Shown here piece after piece: positions 9,836 through 19,858 of a DNA stretch of 52,971 bases. The notes beneath the pieces are model-generated. The model had not been told where the DNA came from and did no database searches. It saw only the letters and a list, made by a program, of their open reading frames with translations. The translations under genes and the position numbers were made by a program. Location: assembly GCF_030539355.1 (NCBI RefSeq), contig NZ_JAUNSF010000010.1:1-52971 (forward strand). The letters are read 5' to 3'. This DNA comes from Sutterella sp. (GTDB lineage Bacteria; Pseudomonadota; Gammaproteobacteria; Burkholderiales; Burkholderiaceae_F). Positions within the stretch are counted from its first letter, which is position 1. Every line of letters starts with the position of its first letter.

Positions 9836-9873
9836 GAAAATCCACCCCGGGGCAGACCCTGAGGCGGATTTTT
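9836..9873 (+). terminator. Intrinsic terminator after the ferredoxin-NADP reductase gene
   Basis: AAAATCC-A-CC pairs with GG-C-GGATTTTT, with one mismatch. It begins 24 bases past the stop codon and has a T run. Its left arm nearly repeats the left arm of the terminator at 10271. Confidence 0.65.
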
Positions 9874-9900
9874 ATTGAGCCCCCCTATCCCGACCCGAAC

Positions 9901-10239
9901 ATGAAGAACGAAGACCTCTTTGCTGCGGCGCTCCAGCTCTCGGCCCCCTGGTTCATCACCAAAGTCGACTTTCCCGGGACGGCCGGCACCTCGGCCGCGC
10001 GCGAGCTCCACATCCACATTGACTTCCGGAAGGGGGCCGAGTTCCCCTGCCCCGCAGACGGCTGCGGGAAGGCCTGCCCCGTGCATGACACCCGGGATCT
10101 CGTCTGGCGGCACGCGAGCTTCTTCCAGTTCCCGTGCTACCTGCACGTCCGCGTCCCGCGAGTCCTCTGTCCCGACCACGAAGTCCGGCAGGTGAATCTT
10201 CCGTTCGTCCGCCCCGGATCGGGCTTCAGCCCGCTCTGA
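9901..10239 (+). pseudogene. ISL3-family transposase fragment, N-terminal zinc-finger domain only
   Basis: A 112-residue reading frame matching the start of ISL3 transposases: a DLFAAALQLSAPWFI opening, a strand-rich segment, a cysteine/histidine zinc finger (C50, C55, C59, H62, then C90 and H93), the segment CPVHDTR, and the conserved end PGSGFS. Full-length proteins continue for about 300 residues with the DDE catalytic domain. Here a TGA follows three codons later, and none of the three forward frames continues the family. It therefore cannot transpose. No ribosome-binding site is seen. It sits alone between two terminator-like hairpins with nearly identical left arms. It is most likely an IS remnant; a retained DNA-binding protein is the less likely alternative. 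Confidence 0.75.
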
Positions 10240-10270
10240 GGCGCGGTCTGCCGCTGAAACGCCCAAAAGA

Positions 10271-10309
10271 AATCCGCCCCGGGGGAAACCTTCGGGGCGG
10301 ATTGCTTTT
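10271..10309 (+). terminator. Intrinsic terminator after the ISL3 fragment
   Basis: Perfect 11-base arms AATCCGCCCCG and CGGGGCGGATT, followed by GCTTTTC. It could also serve apbC from the other side, although apbC is read towards it with less T-rich sequence on that strand. Confidence 0.75.
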
Positions 10310-10358
10310 CTGGAGCGCCCCCGCAGGAGCGCTCCTTTCACTGCGGTCCGGACGAAAC

Positions 10359-11447
<1,089 letters not shown>

Positions 11448-11527
11448 CTTGGGGAATCCTAAAACTTGAACTGAGACGGACGGGACACGGCCGCGCGCGG
11501 TCAGTCCCTTCTGAATTTGACGTGCAT

Positions 11528-11533
11528 TCTATA
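11528..11533 (-). promoter_or_regulatory. Candidate -10 element for apbC
   Basis: The minus strand reads CCTATAGAAT, containing TATAGA about 80 bases before the apbC ATG. The -35 region is weak. Confidence 0.35.
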
Positions 11534-11736
11534 GGTGCGAGCACGGCGAAAACCTTACGCCGAAAGTTCTAGCCGTCCGGGGCCTGCACGGGGGGCCCTG
11601 CGGGGCCTCGCGGAGCAGTGCAAAATGCTAAAGTTTTACGTTTCTAAAAATTCCCCGGTCCGCCGGCTCCTTCAGGACGGCTTCCATCAGGCTTGTCCCC
11701 GGCCCCGGGCTCTTCACGCACCCTAAAAAACACAAC

Positions 11737-13806
11737 ATGACTCAGCGCAAACTTTTCGTGACCACGGCGCTTCCCTATGCCAACGGCGCCTTCCACATGG
11801 GTCACATCATGGAATACATCCAGGCCGACATCTGGGTTCGTCATGAACGCATGTGCGGCAACATCGTGCACTTCGTCGGCGCGGACGACGTGCACGGCGC
11901 TCCGATCATGATCGCCGCCCAGAAGCGCGGCCTCACCCCGCAGGCCTTCGTCGCCGAGATCGCCGCCGGCCGCCGCCAGTACCTCGACGGCTTCCACATC
12001 AGCCACGACTACTGGGGCAGCACCGACTCGCCCGAGAACCACGCCCTCTCGCAGGAGGTCTACCGCCGCCTCAAGGCCCGCGGCCTCATCTACACGAAGG
12101 ACGTCGAGCAGTTCTACGACACCGTCAAGGGCATGTTCCTCGCCGACCGCTTCATCAAGGGCACCTGCCCGCGCTGCGGCGCCCCGGACCAGTACGGCGA
12201 CAACTGCGAGAAGTGCTCGGCCGTCTACGCCCCGACCGAGGTGATCAACCCCTACTCGACCCTCTCGGGCTCGACGCCGGAGATCCGCAGCTCGACGCAT
12301 TACTTCTTCAAGCTCTCCGACCCGCAGTGCGTGGAGTTCCTCCGCTCCTGGACCACGGGCAAGGGCAAGGACGGCACGCCCTCCGTGCAGGAGGAGGTGC
12401 TCGCCAAGGACAGCGAGTGGCTCGGCGCCGACGGCCACCTCTCCGACTGGGACATCTCGCGTGACGCGCCCTACTTCGGCATCGAGATCCCGGACCATCC
12501 GGGCAAGTACTTCTACGTGTGGCTTGACGCCCCGGTGGGCTACCTCGCCGCGCTCAAGGCCTGGAGCGAGAAGAAGGGCTTCGACTTCGAAGCGTTCCTC
12601 TCCGACCCCGAGACCGAGCAGATCCACTTCATCGGCAAGGACATCATCTACTTCCACACGCTCTTCTGGCCGGCCATGCTGAAGTTCTCCGGCCAGCCCT
12701 TCCGCACGCCGGACCACGTCAACGCCCACGGCTTCATGACCGTGAACGGCGAGAAGATGAGCAAGAGCCGCGGCACGGGCATCTCGCCGCTCGAGTACCT
12801 CGAGCTCGGCATGAACGCCGAGTGGCTGCGCTACTACCTCGCCGCGAAGATGAACTCCCGCGTCGAGGACGTCGACTTCACGAAGACCGACTTCGCGCAG
12901 CGCGTCAACTCCGACCTGATCGGCAAGTACGTCAACATCGCCTCGCGCGCCGCCGGCTTCATCGTCAAGCGCTTCGAGGGGCGCGTCAACGACGCCGCCA
13001 TGAAGGACGCCCTGGTCGAGAAGATCCGCAGCCGCGTGCCCGAGGTCTCCGCCTACTACGAGGCCCGTGAGTTCGCCCGCGCGACCCGCCTCGTGATGGA
13101 GCTCGCCGACCTCGTCAACGAGTACGTCGACGAGCAGAAGCCCTGGGAGCTCGCGAAGAACCCCGAGAAGATGAACGAACTGCAGTACGTCTCGTCGGTC
13201 GCCCTCGAGTGCTTCCGCCTGCTCACGCTCTGCTTGAAGCCCGTGCTTCCCGCCACGGCCGAGCGCGTCGAGAACTTCCTCTCGATCGCTCCGCTCACCT
13301 GGGCGAGCGCCGGCGTCCCGCTCTCGAGCGCGAACCCGATCAAGCCCTACCAGCACCTGATGCAGCGCGTCGACATGGAGAAGCAGTTGAACCGCCTCAT
13401 CCCCGAGCGCGCCCCCGAGCCCGAGAAGGCTCCCGAGCCCGCGCTCCCCGGCGGCGAGGCGATCGCGCCCGAGGTGACGATCGACGACTTCAGCAAGCTC
13501 GACATGCGCGTCGCGAAGGTCCTGAAGTGCGAGGCGGTCGAGGGCTCCACCAAGCTCCTGCGCTTCACGCTCGACGTGGGCGAGGGCCGCACCCGCAACG
13601 TCTTCTCCGGCATCCAGAGCGCCTACAAGCCCGCCGACCTCGAAGGGAAGCTGATCATCATGATCGCCAACCTCGCCCCGCGCAAGATGCGCTTCGGCGT
13701 CTCCGAGGGCATGATCCTCTCCGCTTCGCATGTGAGCGACAAGGCCCAGGGCATCTTCGTGCTCTCGCCCGACACGGGCGCGGTGCCCGGCATGCGCGTC
13801 CGCTGA
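11737..13806 (+). CDS. metG: Methionyl-tRNA synthetase
   Basis: A 689-residue class I aminoacyl-tRNA synthetase charging tRNA-Met. The HIGH-type motif is HMGH in the N-terminal catalytic domain, and the KMSKS loop is exact in [11 protein letters not shown] zinc knuckle with two CxxC pairs ([17 protein letters not shown]) marks the zinc-containing form. A Pro/Glu-rich linker (about 550-575) leads to the C-terminal dimerising tRNA-binding domain (580-689). All parts of the long bacterial form are present. No strong ribosome-binding site precedes the ATG. The gene ends shortly before a strong terminator. The elongator tRNA-Met it serves is at 45546-45622. Confidence 0.97.
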   Translation: MTQRKLFVTTALPYANGAFHMGHIMEYIQADIWVRHERMCGNIVHFVGADDVHGAPIMIAAQKRGLTPQAFVAEIAAGRRQYLDGFHISHDYWGSTDSPENHALSQEVYRRLKARGLIYTKDVEQFYDTVKGMFLADRFIKGTCPRCGAPDQYGDNCEKCSAVYAPTEVINPYSTLSGSTPEIRSSTHYFFKLSDPQCVEFLRSWTTGKGKDGTPSVQEEVLAKDSEWLGADGHLSDWDISRDAPYFGIEIPDHPGKYFYVWLDAPVGYLAALKAWSEKKGFDFEAFLSDPETEQIHFIGKDIIYFHTLFWPAMLKFSGQPFRTPDHVNAHGFMTVNGEKMSKSRGTGISPLEYLELGMNAEWLRYYLAAKMNSRVEDVDFTKTDFAQRVNSDLIGKYVNIASRAAGFIVKRFEGRVNDAAMKDALVEKIRSRVPEVSAYYEAREFARATRLVMELADLVNEYVDEQKPWELAKNPEKMNELQYVSSVALECFRLLTLCLKPVLPATAERVENFLSIAPLTWASAGVPLSSANPIKPYQHLMQRVDMEKQLNRLIPERAPEPEKAPEPALPGGEAIAPEVTIDDFSKLDMRVAKVLKCEAVEGSTKLLRFTLDVGEGRTRNVFSGIQSAYKPADLEGKLIIMIANLAPRKMRFGVSEGMILSASHVSDKAQGIFVLSPDTGAVPGMRVR

Positions 13807-13870
13807 GGAAAAAACGGCACACCTCAATCCCGAGCCGCCTATCCGGTGACTGATTGAGTTAGCGCAAACT

Positions 13871-13897
13871 GGCGCGGCCAAACGGCCGCGCCTTTTT
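13871..13897 (+). terminator. Intrinsic terminator after metG
   Basis: Perfect nine-base arms GGCGCGGCC and GGCCGCGCC with loop AAAC, followed by TTTTT. Confidence 0.9.
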
Positions 13898-13950
13898 CTT
13901 TACACTAATGGGCCTCAATTTTTTCCTTCCGCCCTTTGTTTTCTCACAAA

Positions 13951-15819
13951 ATGCGACTCTCAAAGCAGGCAGGAGAAGTCCTGCATCATCTGCCGCTCGC
14001 GAAGTTCCGACCGGTTCTGATGGAATCCCTGAGCGGCTACAGCCGCCACATGCTCACCCGCGACATCTCCGCGGGCCTCACCGTCGGCATGGTCGCGCTC
14101 CCGCTTGCGATGGCCTTCGGCATCGCCTCCGGCGTGCCGCCCGAGTCGGGTCTCTACACCGCGATCATCGCGGGCTTCCTGATCTCGCTCCTCGGCGGCT
14201 GCCGCGTGCAGATCGGCGGTCCGGCCGGCGCCTTCGTCGTGATCATCTACGGCATCATCGCGCAGTACGGGCTCTCGAACCTGATGCTCGCCACGATCGG
14301 CTCGGGCATCATTCTCTTCTTCATGGGCCTCTTCAAACTCGGCGGCTTCATCAAGTTCATCCCGATCTCGATCGTGATCGGCTTCACGAACGGCATCGCC
14401 GTGATGATCGGTCTGCAGCAGGTGAAGGACTTCCTCGGCCTCACGGTCGCGAAGATGCCGGCGGACTTCTTCGAGATGATCAAGACGATCATCGCGCACA
14501 TCGGCACCTTCAATCCCTGGGCCTTCGGCATCGCGCTCGCGAGCTTCCTCATCGTCTTCTTCTGGCCGAAGGGCTACTCGATGAAGGGCCCGCAGTGGGT
14601 GAAGTGGCTCGCGCACCTGCCGGGCACCGTGGTCGTCCTCGTGCTCTCGACGCTCGCCGTCTCGCTCTTCAACCTCCCCGTCGAGACGATCGGCAGCAAG
14701 TTCGGCGGCATCCCGCAGGGCCTGCCCTCGATCCAGTTCCCGGAGTTTGACTGGCAGAGCGCCAAGCAACTCTACGGCGCGATGCTCACGCTCGCCGTGC
14801 TCGGCTCGATCGAGAGCCTGCTCTGCGCGCGCGTGGCCGACACGATGACCGATGACCGCCATGACCCCAACCAGGAGCTCATGGGCCAGGGCATCGCGAA
14901 CTTCATCGTTCCGTTCTTCGGCGGCATCCCCGCCACGGGCACGATCGCCCGTACGGTGACGAACATCAAGTCGGGCGCCTTCTCGCCGGTCGCCGGCATG
15001 GTGCACGCCGTCACGCTCCTCGTCGTGATTCTCGTCGCCGCCCCGCTCGCCGCGAGCATCCCGCTCTGCGCGCTCGCCGCGATCCTCGTCTTCGTCGCCT
15101 GGAACATGGGCAACTGGCGCGAGTTCCTCCGCCTGCGCCGCATGTCGATGTCGTACAAGGTGACGCTGCTGCTCACGTTCTTCCTCACGGTCATCTTCGA
15201 CCTCACGGTCGCCGTTGAGTTCGGTCTTGTCTGCGCGTGCGGCTTCTTCCTCTTCCGCATGAACAACATCACCGTGGTCGAGCCCGCGACGCTGCCCTTC
15301 CACATGCCCGAGACGGTCGAGGCCTGGCACATCCGCGGCGCCCTCTTCTTCGGCTCGATCAGCAAGCTCGAGCACGTCACGGATCCGCACCGCCTGATGG
15401 CCGCCGACTCCGCGAAGATCGTCATCCTCGACTTCACCGACCTCGTCAACATCGACAACTCGGCGATGGACCAGATCGAGGTCTTCGTGAGGGCGCTCCA
15501 CCGCCACAAGCATGAGCTCATCATCGCCGGCGCCTCCGGACACCCGCTCCGTCAGCTCCAGCGCACCGGCATCGACCAGGAGCTCGGGTCCAACCTCGTT
15601 CCGGACATGGAGTTCGCCATGGCCCGCGCCGACCAGGTGCTCGCCGAGCTCGCCGCGGCCGAGAAGCCCGCGGCTCCCGAGACGAAGCCCCTCGAGGTCA
15701 CCCCGGTCAAGACCGAGGCCGAGACCCCGGCTGAGAAGGCCGCTGAGGCCGCCCCTGCCGAGGAAGTGAAGGCCGAGGAGACGAAGGAGGAGAAGTCCTC
15801 CGACAAGCCCGTCGCCTGA
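13951..15819 (+). CDS. SulP-family anion transporter with STAS domain
   Basis: A 622-residue inner-membrane transporter of the SulP (SLC26) family. Hydrophobic segments run from about 35 to 430 and include the early GLTVGMVALPLAMAFGIASG and the IGGPAGAFVVII region. A cytoplasmic STAS domain covers about 455-560 (VILDFTDLVNIDNSAMDQIE). Members carry sulfate, bicarbonate or dicarboxylates; the substrate cannot be told from sequence alone. The last 60 residues are an unusual Ala/Glu/Lys/Pro-rich tail. An ATG at 13951 is preferred over the TTG at 13936; neither has a clear ribosome-binding site. It lies between two terminators and is a single-gene unit. Confidence 0.88.
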   Translation: MRLSKQAGEVLHHLPLAKFRPVLMESLSGYSRHMLTRDISAGLTVGMVALPLAMAFGIASGVPPESGLYTAIIAGFLISLLGGCRVQIGGPAGAFVVIIYGIIAQYGLSNLMLATIGSGIILFFMGLFKLGGFIKFIPISIVIGFTNGIAVMIGLQQVKDFLGLTVAKMPADFFEMIKTIIAHIGTFNPWAFGIALASFLIVFFWPKGYSMKGPQWVKWLAHLPGTVVVLVLSTLAVSLFNLPVETIGSKFGGIPQGLPSIQFPEFDWQSAKQLYGAMLTLAVLGSIESLLCARVADTMTDDRHDPNQELMGQGIANFIVPFFGGIPATGTIARTVTNIKSGAFSPVAGMVHAVTLLVVILVAAPLAASIPLCALAAILVFVAWNMGNWREFLRLRRMSMSYKVTLLLTFFLTVIFDLTVAVEFGLVCACGFFLFRMNNITVVEPATLPFHMPETVEAWHIRGALFFGSISKLEHVTDPHRLMAADSAKIVILDFTDLVNIDNSAMDQIEVFVRALHRHKHELIIAGASGHPLRQLQRTGIDQELGSNLVPDMEFAMARADQVLAELAAAEKPAAPETKPLEVTPVKTEAETPAEKAAEAAPAEEVKAEETKEEKSSDKPVA

Positions 15820-15849
15820 GCCCCGGATTCCTGATCCGAAAGTGAATCG

Positions 15850-15883
15850 CGGCCGCCCTGTGAAGAACGGGGCGGCCGTTTTC
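15850..15883 (+). terminator. Intrinsic terminator after the SulP transporter gene
   Basis: Arms CGGCCGCCC and GGGCGGCCG followed by TTTTCC, about 30 bases past the stop codon. scpA converges from the other side. Confidence 0.85.
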
Positions 15884-15901
15884 CTTGATGCCGCGCGCTT
15901 C

Positions 15902-16876
15902 TCAGAAGAGTGAGCCGGAGGAGCCGCTGATGCCGCCGCCCTCGAAGAAGGCGTCGAGGTCGGCCTCGGGGTCGCGGTCCCCGCCCGCCGCGGGAAGCGC
16001 CCCCGCCTCCTCCATCTCGAGCGCGGCCTCGGTCTCCGTGGAGAGATAGACCGCCGCGTAGGGCTCGGCCTGCTGGATGCGCACGAGGAAGATCTTTCCG
16101 AGCTCGAGCGTGGCAAGGAGCCACACCGTGACCTGCCCGCGGTCGGCGCCCGCGCCCCAGAGCTCGTCGAGCCGGATGAACTCGCGGTCCTTGAGCCGCT
16201 TCAGAATCCCGGACATGTGCTCGCGCACGGAGAGCTCCTCGCGCGTGACATGGTGATGCGCCGTGAGCGCGAGCAGCGCCTCCACGGCCTCCCAGGCGAC
16301 CGAGAGGTCGTCGGGCGTGATCGTCGGGCGCTCGCGCACCGGGGTCTCCCAGGTGCCCGTCGAGACGAGGAAGTCGCGCCCGAGGCGCGGCATGTCATTC
16401 AATTCCCGCGCGGCCTCGCGCATCATTTCGTATTCGATGAGGCGCCGGGCGAGCTCGGCGCGCGGATCCTCGGGCTCCTCGCCCGTCACGGCGTCGGGGC
16501 GCTTGGGCAGAAGCATCCTGCTCTTGATCGACATGAGCGTCGCGCTCATCACGAGGTAGGCGCTCGCGAGCTCGAGGTTCGTGCGGCGGATGAGCTCCAC
16601 GTAGGCCATGTACTGCTCGGTGAGCTTCGCCATCGGGATGTCCATCACGTCGAACTTCTGGCTGCGGATGAGCCAGAGCAGCAGATCGAGCGGTCCCTCG
16701 AAGCGGTCGAGGATCACCTCGAGCGCGTCGGGCGGGATGTAGAGCCCGTCGGGGAGCTCCGTGAGAGGCTCGCCGTAGAGGCGCGCGAAGACGCGCCCGC
16801 CGGCCGCCGCCGGCGTGCGTTCCGCGGCCTGTGCCGCGCCCGTCTCCTCTGGAGCCTGTGTGTTCTCGTCTGCCAT
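15902..16876 (-). CDS. scpA: Segregation and condensation protein A
   Basis: A 324-residue kleisin subunit of the SMC-ScpAB condensin complex, which compacts and separates chromosomes. The N-terminal SMC-binding region has the diagnostic FEGPLDLLLWLIRSQKFDV, followed by the MSIKSRMLLP helix region and a C-terminal winged-helix part (about 215-290). The first 35 residues are Ala/Glu-rich and unstructured, and the last 30 are acidic and Gly/Ser-rich, longer than in the minimal family. scpB and smc are not in the window. The gene is alone on the minus strand, 160 bases downstream of the malic enzyme gene. Confidence 0.92.
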   Translation of the reverse strand: MADENTQAPEETGAAQAAERTPAAAGGRVFARLYGEPLTELPDGLYIPPDALEVILDRFEGPLDLLLWLIRSQKFDVMDIPMAKLTEQYMAYVELIRRTNLELASAYLVMSATLMSIKSRMLLPKRPDAVTGEEPEDPRAELARRLIEYEMMREAARELNDMPRLGRDFLVSTGTWETPVRERPTITPDDLSVAWEAVEALLALTAHHHVTREELSVREHMSGILKRLKDREFIRLDELWGAGADRGQVTVWLLATLELGKIFLVRIQQAEPYAAVYLSTETEAALEMEEAGALPAAGGDRDPEADLDAFFEGGGISGSSGSLF

Positions 16877-16975
16877 GACGCCCGAAATGATAACGGCCTC
16901 CGGCGAGCCCCTGTGAGAGCTCGGCCGAAGGCCGCTGTCAATCGCCGTCAGTGGGAACGAGGACCCGGGGAGACG

Positions 16976-17001
16976 GCGCCGGTACCGCAGGGAACCGGCG
17001 C
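16976..17001 (-). terminator. Possible terminator after the malic enzyme gene
   Basis: Arms GCGCCGGT and ACCGGCGC with a 10-base loop, 33 bases past the malic enzyme stop. There is no T run, so the call is weak. Confidence 0.35.
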
Positions 17002-17033
17002 GCCGGATCCGTCATTCCGCAAAGACTTGCCGA

Positions 17034-18650
17034 TTACGGACGATACATGAACTCATCAACCGCCTTCTCGAGGTCGGCCGGACGCTCGTTCTGGGCGAGG
17101 CCCTTGTCGTACGCATAGGCGGCGACGGCGGCACCGACCTTCACGGACACCGGACGGATGTCGGAGAGCGGCGGATAGAGCGAGCCCTGGGCGAGATCCT
17201 CTTCCGTGACGAGCTCGGCGAGCTTCTTCGCGGAGACGAGGAACATCTCGTTGGGCATCCACTTCGAGCGGCTGACGACGGCGCCGAGGCCGAGGGCCGG
17301 GAAGACGTAGCTGTTGTTGCCCTGGCGCGGCACGAAGGTCTTGCCCTCGTACTCGACCGGAGCGAACGGCGAGCCGGAGGCGAAGAGCGCCTTGCCCTTC
17401 GTCGCGACATAGGCCTCCTCGGCCGTGCACTCGGCACGCGAGGTCGGGTTGGAGAGCGCGAAGATGATCGGGCGCTCATTGAGCTTGGCCATCTCCTCGA
17501 GCACTTCCTTCGTGAAGGTCTTCGGCTGGGCCGCGACGCCGATGATTGCGGTCGGCTTGTACTGGCGGATCGCCTCGATGAAGCACTTCGTGTCGGCGAG
17601 CTCATGGGCGAACGGCTTCTTGTGAGCCGCGAGGTCCGTGCGCTGGGCCGTCACGAGGCCCTTCGAGTCGAAGAGGGCGCAGTGCTTGAGCGCCTCGGCC
17701 GGGTCAACGCCCTCGCTCGCGATGGCGTCCGCGAGCAGCGTGGCGATGCCGCAGGCGGCTTCGCCGGCGCCGAAGAAGAGGAAGCGCTGATCCTCGATCT
17801 TCTCCTTCTTGATGCGCATGGCGGAGTACATGCCGGCGACGACGACGGAGGCCGTGCCCTGGATGTCATCGTTGAAGCAGAGGACCTTGTCCTGGTACTT
17901 GCTGAGCAGGCGGAAGGCGTTGGAGTTGCCGAAGTCCTCGAACTGGATGAGGACGCCCGGCCAGCGGCGGCGGGCCTCGGTGATGAACTCATCGACGAGC
18001 TGGTCGTACTCGGGGCCGCGGCAACGCTGCTGGCGCAGGCCGAGGTACAGAGGATCGTTGAGGTACTCCTCGCGGTTCGTGCCGACGTCGAGCACGACCG
18101 GGAGGGTCTTGGCCGGGTGGATGCCGGCGCAGGCCGTGTAGAGGGCGAGCTTGCCCACCGGGATGCCCATGCCGTTGAGGCCCTGGTCGCCGAGACCGAG
18201 GATGCGCTCGCCGTCGGTGACGACGATCACGTCAACTTCCTGGTTCGGGGCGCGCTCGATCACCTCGCGGACATGGCCGACGTGCTCGAGCGACAGGAAC
18301 AGACCGCGCGGATAGCGGAAGAAGTGGCTGAAGCGCTGGCAGGTCTCGCCGACGGTCGGCGTGTACACGATCGGCATGTACTCGTCGGTGTAGCGGGTGA
18401 GGAGCTGGAAATAAAGACGCTCGTTCGTGGCGCGCAGGCTCTCGAGGACGAGGGCCTTGTCAATCGGCTTCTCAAAACGGCCGAGAATCTCGCGCATACG
18501 CTCGACCTGCTGGTCATCCGTGGAGACGGCCGTGGGGATGAGGCCGCTCAGACCGCGCTCCTCGCGCTCCTCTTTCGTAAAGGCCACGCCCTTGTTCTGG
18601 AGCGGGCAGCGCAGGGCGGCAGTGCCGGTGTGCTTGCAGCATTGAGACAT
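17034..18650 (-). CDS. maeA: NAD-type malic enzyme (MaeA-like)
   Basis: A 538-residue malic enzyme that oxidatively decarboxylates malate to pyruvate. The malic N-terminal domain carries YTPTVGETCQRFS and VVTDGERILGLGDQG; the NAD(P)-binding domain carries FFGAGEAACGIA and ALSNPTSRAECT. Overall order and length match E. coli MaeA (565), so NAD is the likely cofactor, but specificity was not tested residue by residue. The first 16 residues include three cysteines (C4, C5, C15), not a usual feature. GGAGGTG lies seven bases before the ATG. Immediately before that is a terminator-like hairpin, which suggests regulation of read-through by the leader. Confidence 0.92.
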   Translation of the reverse strand: MSQCCKHTGTAALRCPLQNKGVAFTKEEREERGLSGLIPTAVSTDDQQVERMREILGRFEKPIDKALVLESLRATNERLYFQLLTRYTDEYMPIVYTPTVGETCQRFSHFFRYPRGLFLSLEHVGHVREVIERAPNQEVDVIVVTDGERILGLGDQGLNGMGIPVGKLALYTACAGIHPAKTLPVVLDVGTNREEYLNDPLYLGLRQQRCRGPEYDQLVDEFITEARRRWPGVLIQFEDFGNSNAFRLLSKYQDKVLCFNDDIQGTASVVVAGMYSAMRIKKEKIEDQRFLFFGAGEAACGIATLLADAIASEGVDPAEALKHCALFDSKGLVTAQRTDLAAHKKPFAHELADTKCFIEAIRQYKPTAIIGVAAQPKTFTKEVLEEMAKLNERPIIFALSNPTSRAECTAEEAYVATKGKALFASGSPFAPVEYEGKTFVPRQGNNSYVFPALGLGAVVSRSKWMPNEMFLVSAKKLAELVTEEDLAQGSLYPPLSDIRPVSVKVGAAVAAYAYDKGLAQNERPADLEKAVDEFMYRP

Positions 18651-18664
18651 GTGAGTTCACCTCC

Positions 18665-18698
18665 GAAAAAGCCGCCCGGGGTCGGGATGGGCGGCTTG
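18665..18698 (-). promoter_or_regulatory. Terminator-like hairpin directly before the malic enzyme ribosome-binding site (possible attenuator)
   Basis: On the minus strand, AAGCCGCCC and GGGCGGCTT form a nine-base stem followed by TTTTTC. Only one base later comes the Shine-Dalgarno GGAGGTG (18658-18664) and then the ATG. No gene lies upstream on this strand for over 200 bases, so it is not simply the end of another transcript. CCTCCG in the leader (about 18807-18812) could pair with the CGGAGG of the ribosome-binding site. Confidence 0.5.
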
Positions 18699-18833
18699 AA
18701 TTAGCTCTGGGGTTGACAGTATGGTCGTCTCTTCCTCACCGGGAAAGCGGCGGCGCATGCTTAAAAGTGCTTATACGGGTTTTTCCCTGTCCCGGCATCG
18801 GCCGTCGGAGGGAGTCCCGCAAATCTTTTGGGT

Positions 18834-18839
18834 ATTTTA
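18834..18839 (-). promoter_or_regulatory. Candidate -10 element for the malic enzyme gene
   Basis: The minus strand reads GCCTAAAATACC. A start here would give a leader of about 175 bases containing the terminator-like hairpin. The -35 region is weak. Confidence 0.35.
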
Positions 18840-18922
18840 GGCACTGCCTAATGAGGGGTAACAGTGCTCCGCCAAAAGACGTGGGGGAAATCCCTGACTC
18901 AAGGCACAGCCGGGAAATGGAT

Positions 18923-19699
18923 TTACTGTTTCGCGGGCTCGGGCGCGGGTTCGGGCTCGGGCGGCAGTTCCTTCAGGCGCTTGGCGGCCTCCCTGCCGGC
19001 ATCGGTCTTCGGATAGGCGCGCACGATCTTCTGGAGCGTGCTGCGAGCCGCCGTGACGCTGCCGCTCGCGGCCTGCGACGAGGCGACGAGGAGCATCGCG
19101 TCAGCCACGCGCCGGTTCTTCGGATAGTCGCGGAGCAGCTGGTTCTGCGAGGAGATCGCTGTCTTGTAGTGCTCGGCGCCGAAGGCGCTCGTGCCCCACC
19201 AGAAGAGCGCGGCCGGGCGATAGGGCGACTTCGTCCACTTGCGGGTGAAGTCCCTGAAGGCGCGCTCGGCCTGGGCGTACTTGCCGCCCTGCAGGAGCTC
19301 GAGCGCCGCATCGAAGGAGTTCTTCTCCTCGGCGTCCACCGTGACCGTGACGCCGTCGACGGTGACGGTCTGCGGCTCGAAGACGCCGAGGCGCTTGTCC
19401 ATCGATTCGTAGAGCGTGCGGTTCGAGCGCTTCTCCTGCGCGAGACTGTTCGAGAGCTCCTCGACGCGGCCCGTGAGCCTGCGGTTGAGGTCCTTCAGAC
19501 CGTTGATCTCGTTCGAGAGCGAGAGCTGGGAGCGGCGCAGCACGTCAATGTCGGCCTGCATCTGCTTGACCTGCTCGCGCAGGTCGAGAATCGCGCGGCG
19601 GGCGTCATCGTCAGCGAAGGCAAGCGCCTCGCCGGCGAGCGCGAGCGAGAGCGCCGCGGCGAGCACGCCGCGCGAGAGCGTCGAAAGAGTGAAAGTCAT
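18923..19699 (-). CDS. cpoB: Cell division coordinator CpoB (YbgF)
   Basis: A 258-residue periplasmic protein. It has a Sec signal peptide (about 1-27, ending EALAFA), a trimerising coiled coil (about 30-100) with heptad-like LRE/LSNEINGLKDLNRRL, a linker, and a C-terminal TPR domain (about 130-240; FDAALELLQGGKYAQAERAF). CpoB binds TolA and couples peptidoglycan synthesis to outer-membrane constriction. The tail is Pro/Glu-rich. It is the third gene of tolB-pal-cpoB, 159 bases after pal; that gap holds GC-rich dyads such as CCGGCGG/CCGCCGG but no T run. tolQRA are not in the window. Confidence 0.9.
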   Translation of the reverse strand: MTFTLSTLSRGVLAAALSLALAGEALAFADDDARRAILDLREQVKQMQADIDVLRRSQLSLSNEINGLKDLNRRLTGRVEELSNSLAQEKRSNRTLYESMDKRLGVFEPQTVTVDGVTVTVDAEEKNSFDAALELLQGGKYAQAERAFRDFTRKWTKSPYRPAALFWWGTSAFGAEHYKTAISSQNQLLRDYPKNRRVADAMLLVASSQAASGSVTAARSTLQKIVRAYPKTDAGREAAKRLKELPPEPEPAPEPAKQ

Positions 19700-19858
19700 C
19701 GCAAGTGGAAATCGGTTTGGAGGGGGATAAAACGAAAAGGACCGGTCAGCCGCCTCCGGGAGCCCTTGTTTAAAGGGCCCCGGCGGTGCCGCCGGTCTCT
19801 CGAGAGGGAACCCGGGCGCGCCTCAAGGGGAGCGGCGCGCCGTCAGGTCAGGTTCCTA

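Noticed and set aside
11644-16116. Minus-strand frames of more than 700 codons opposite metG and the SulP gene
   Set aside because: They are shadows of two strongly supported genes; their products are repetitive in Arg, Glu, Asp and His with no family motif.
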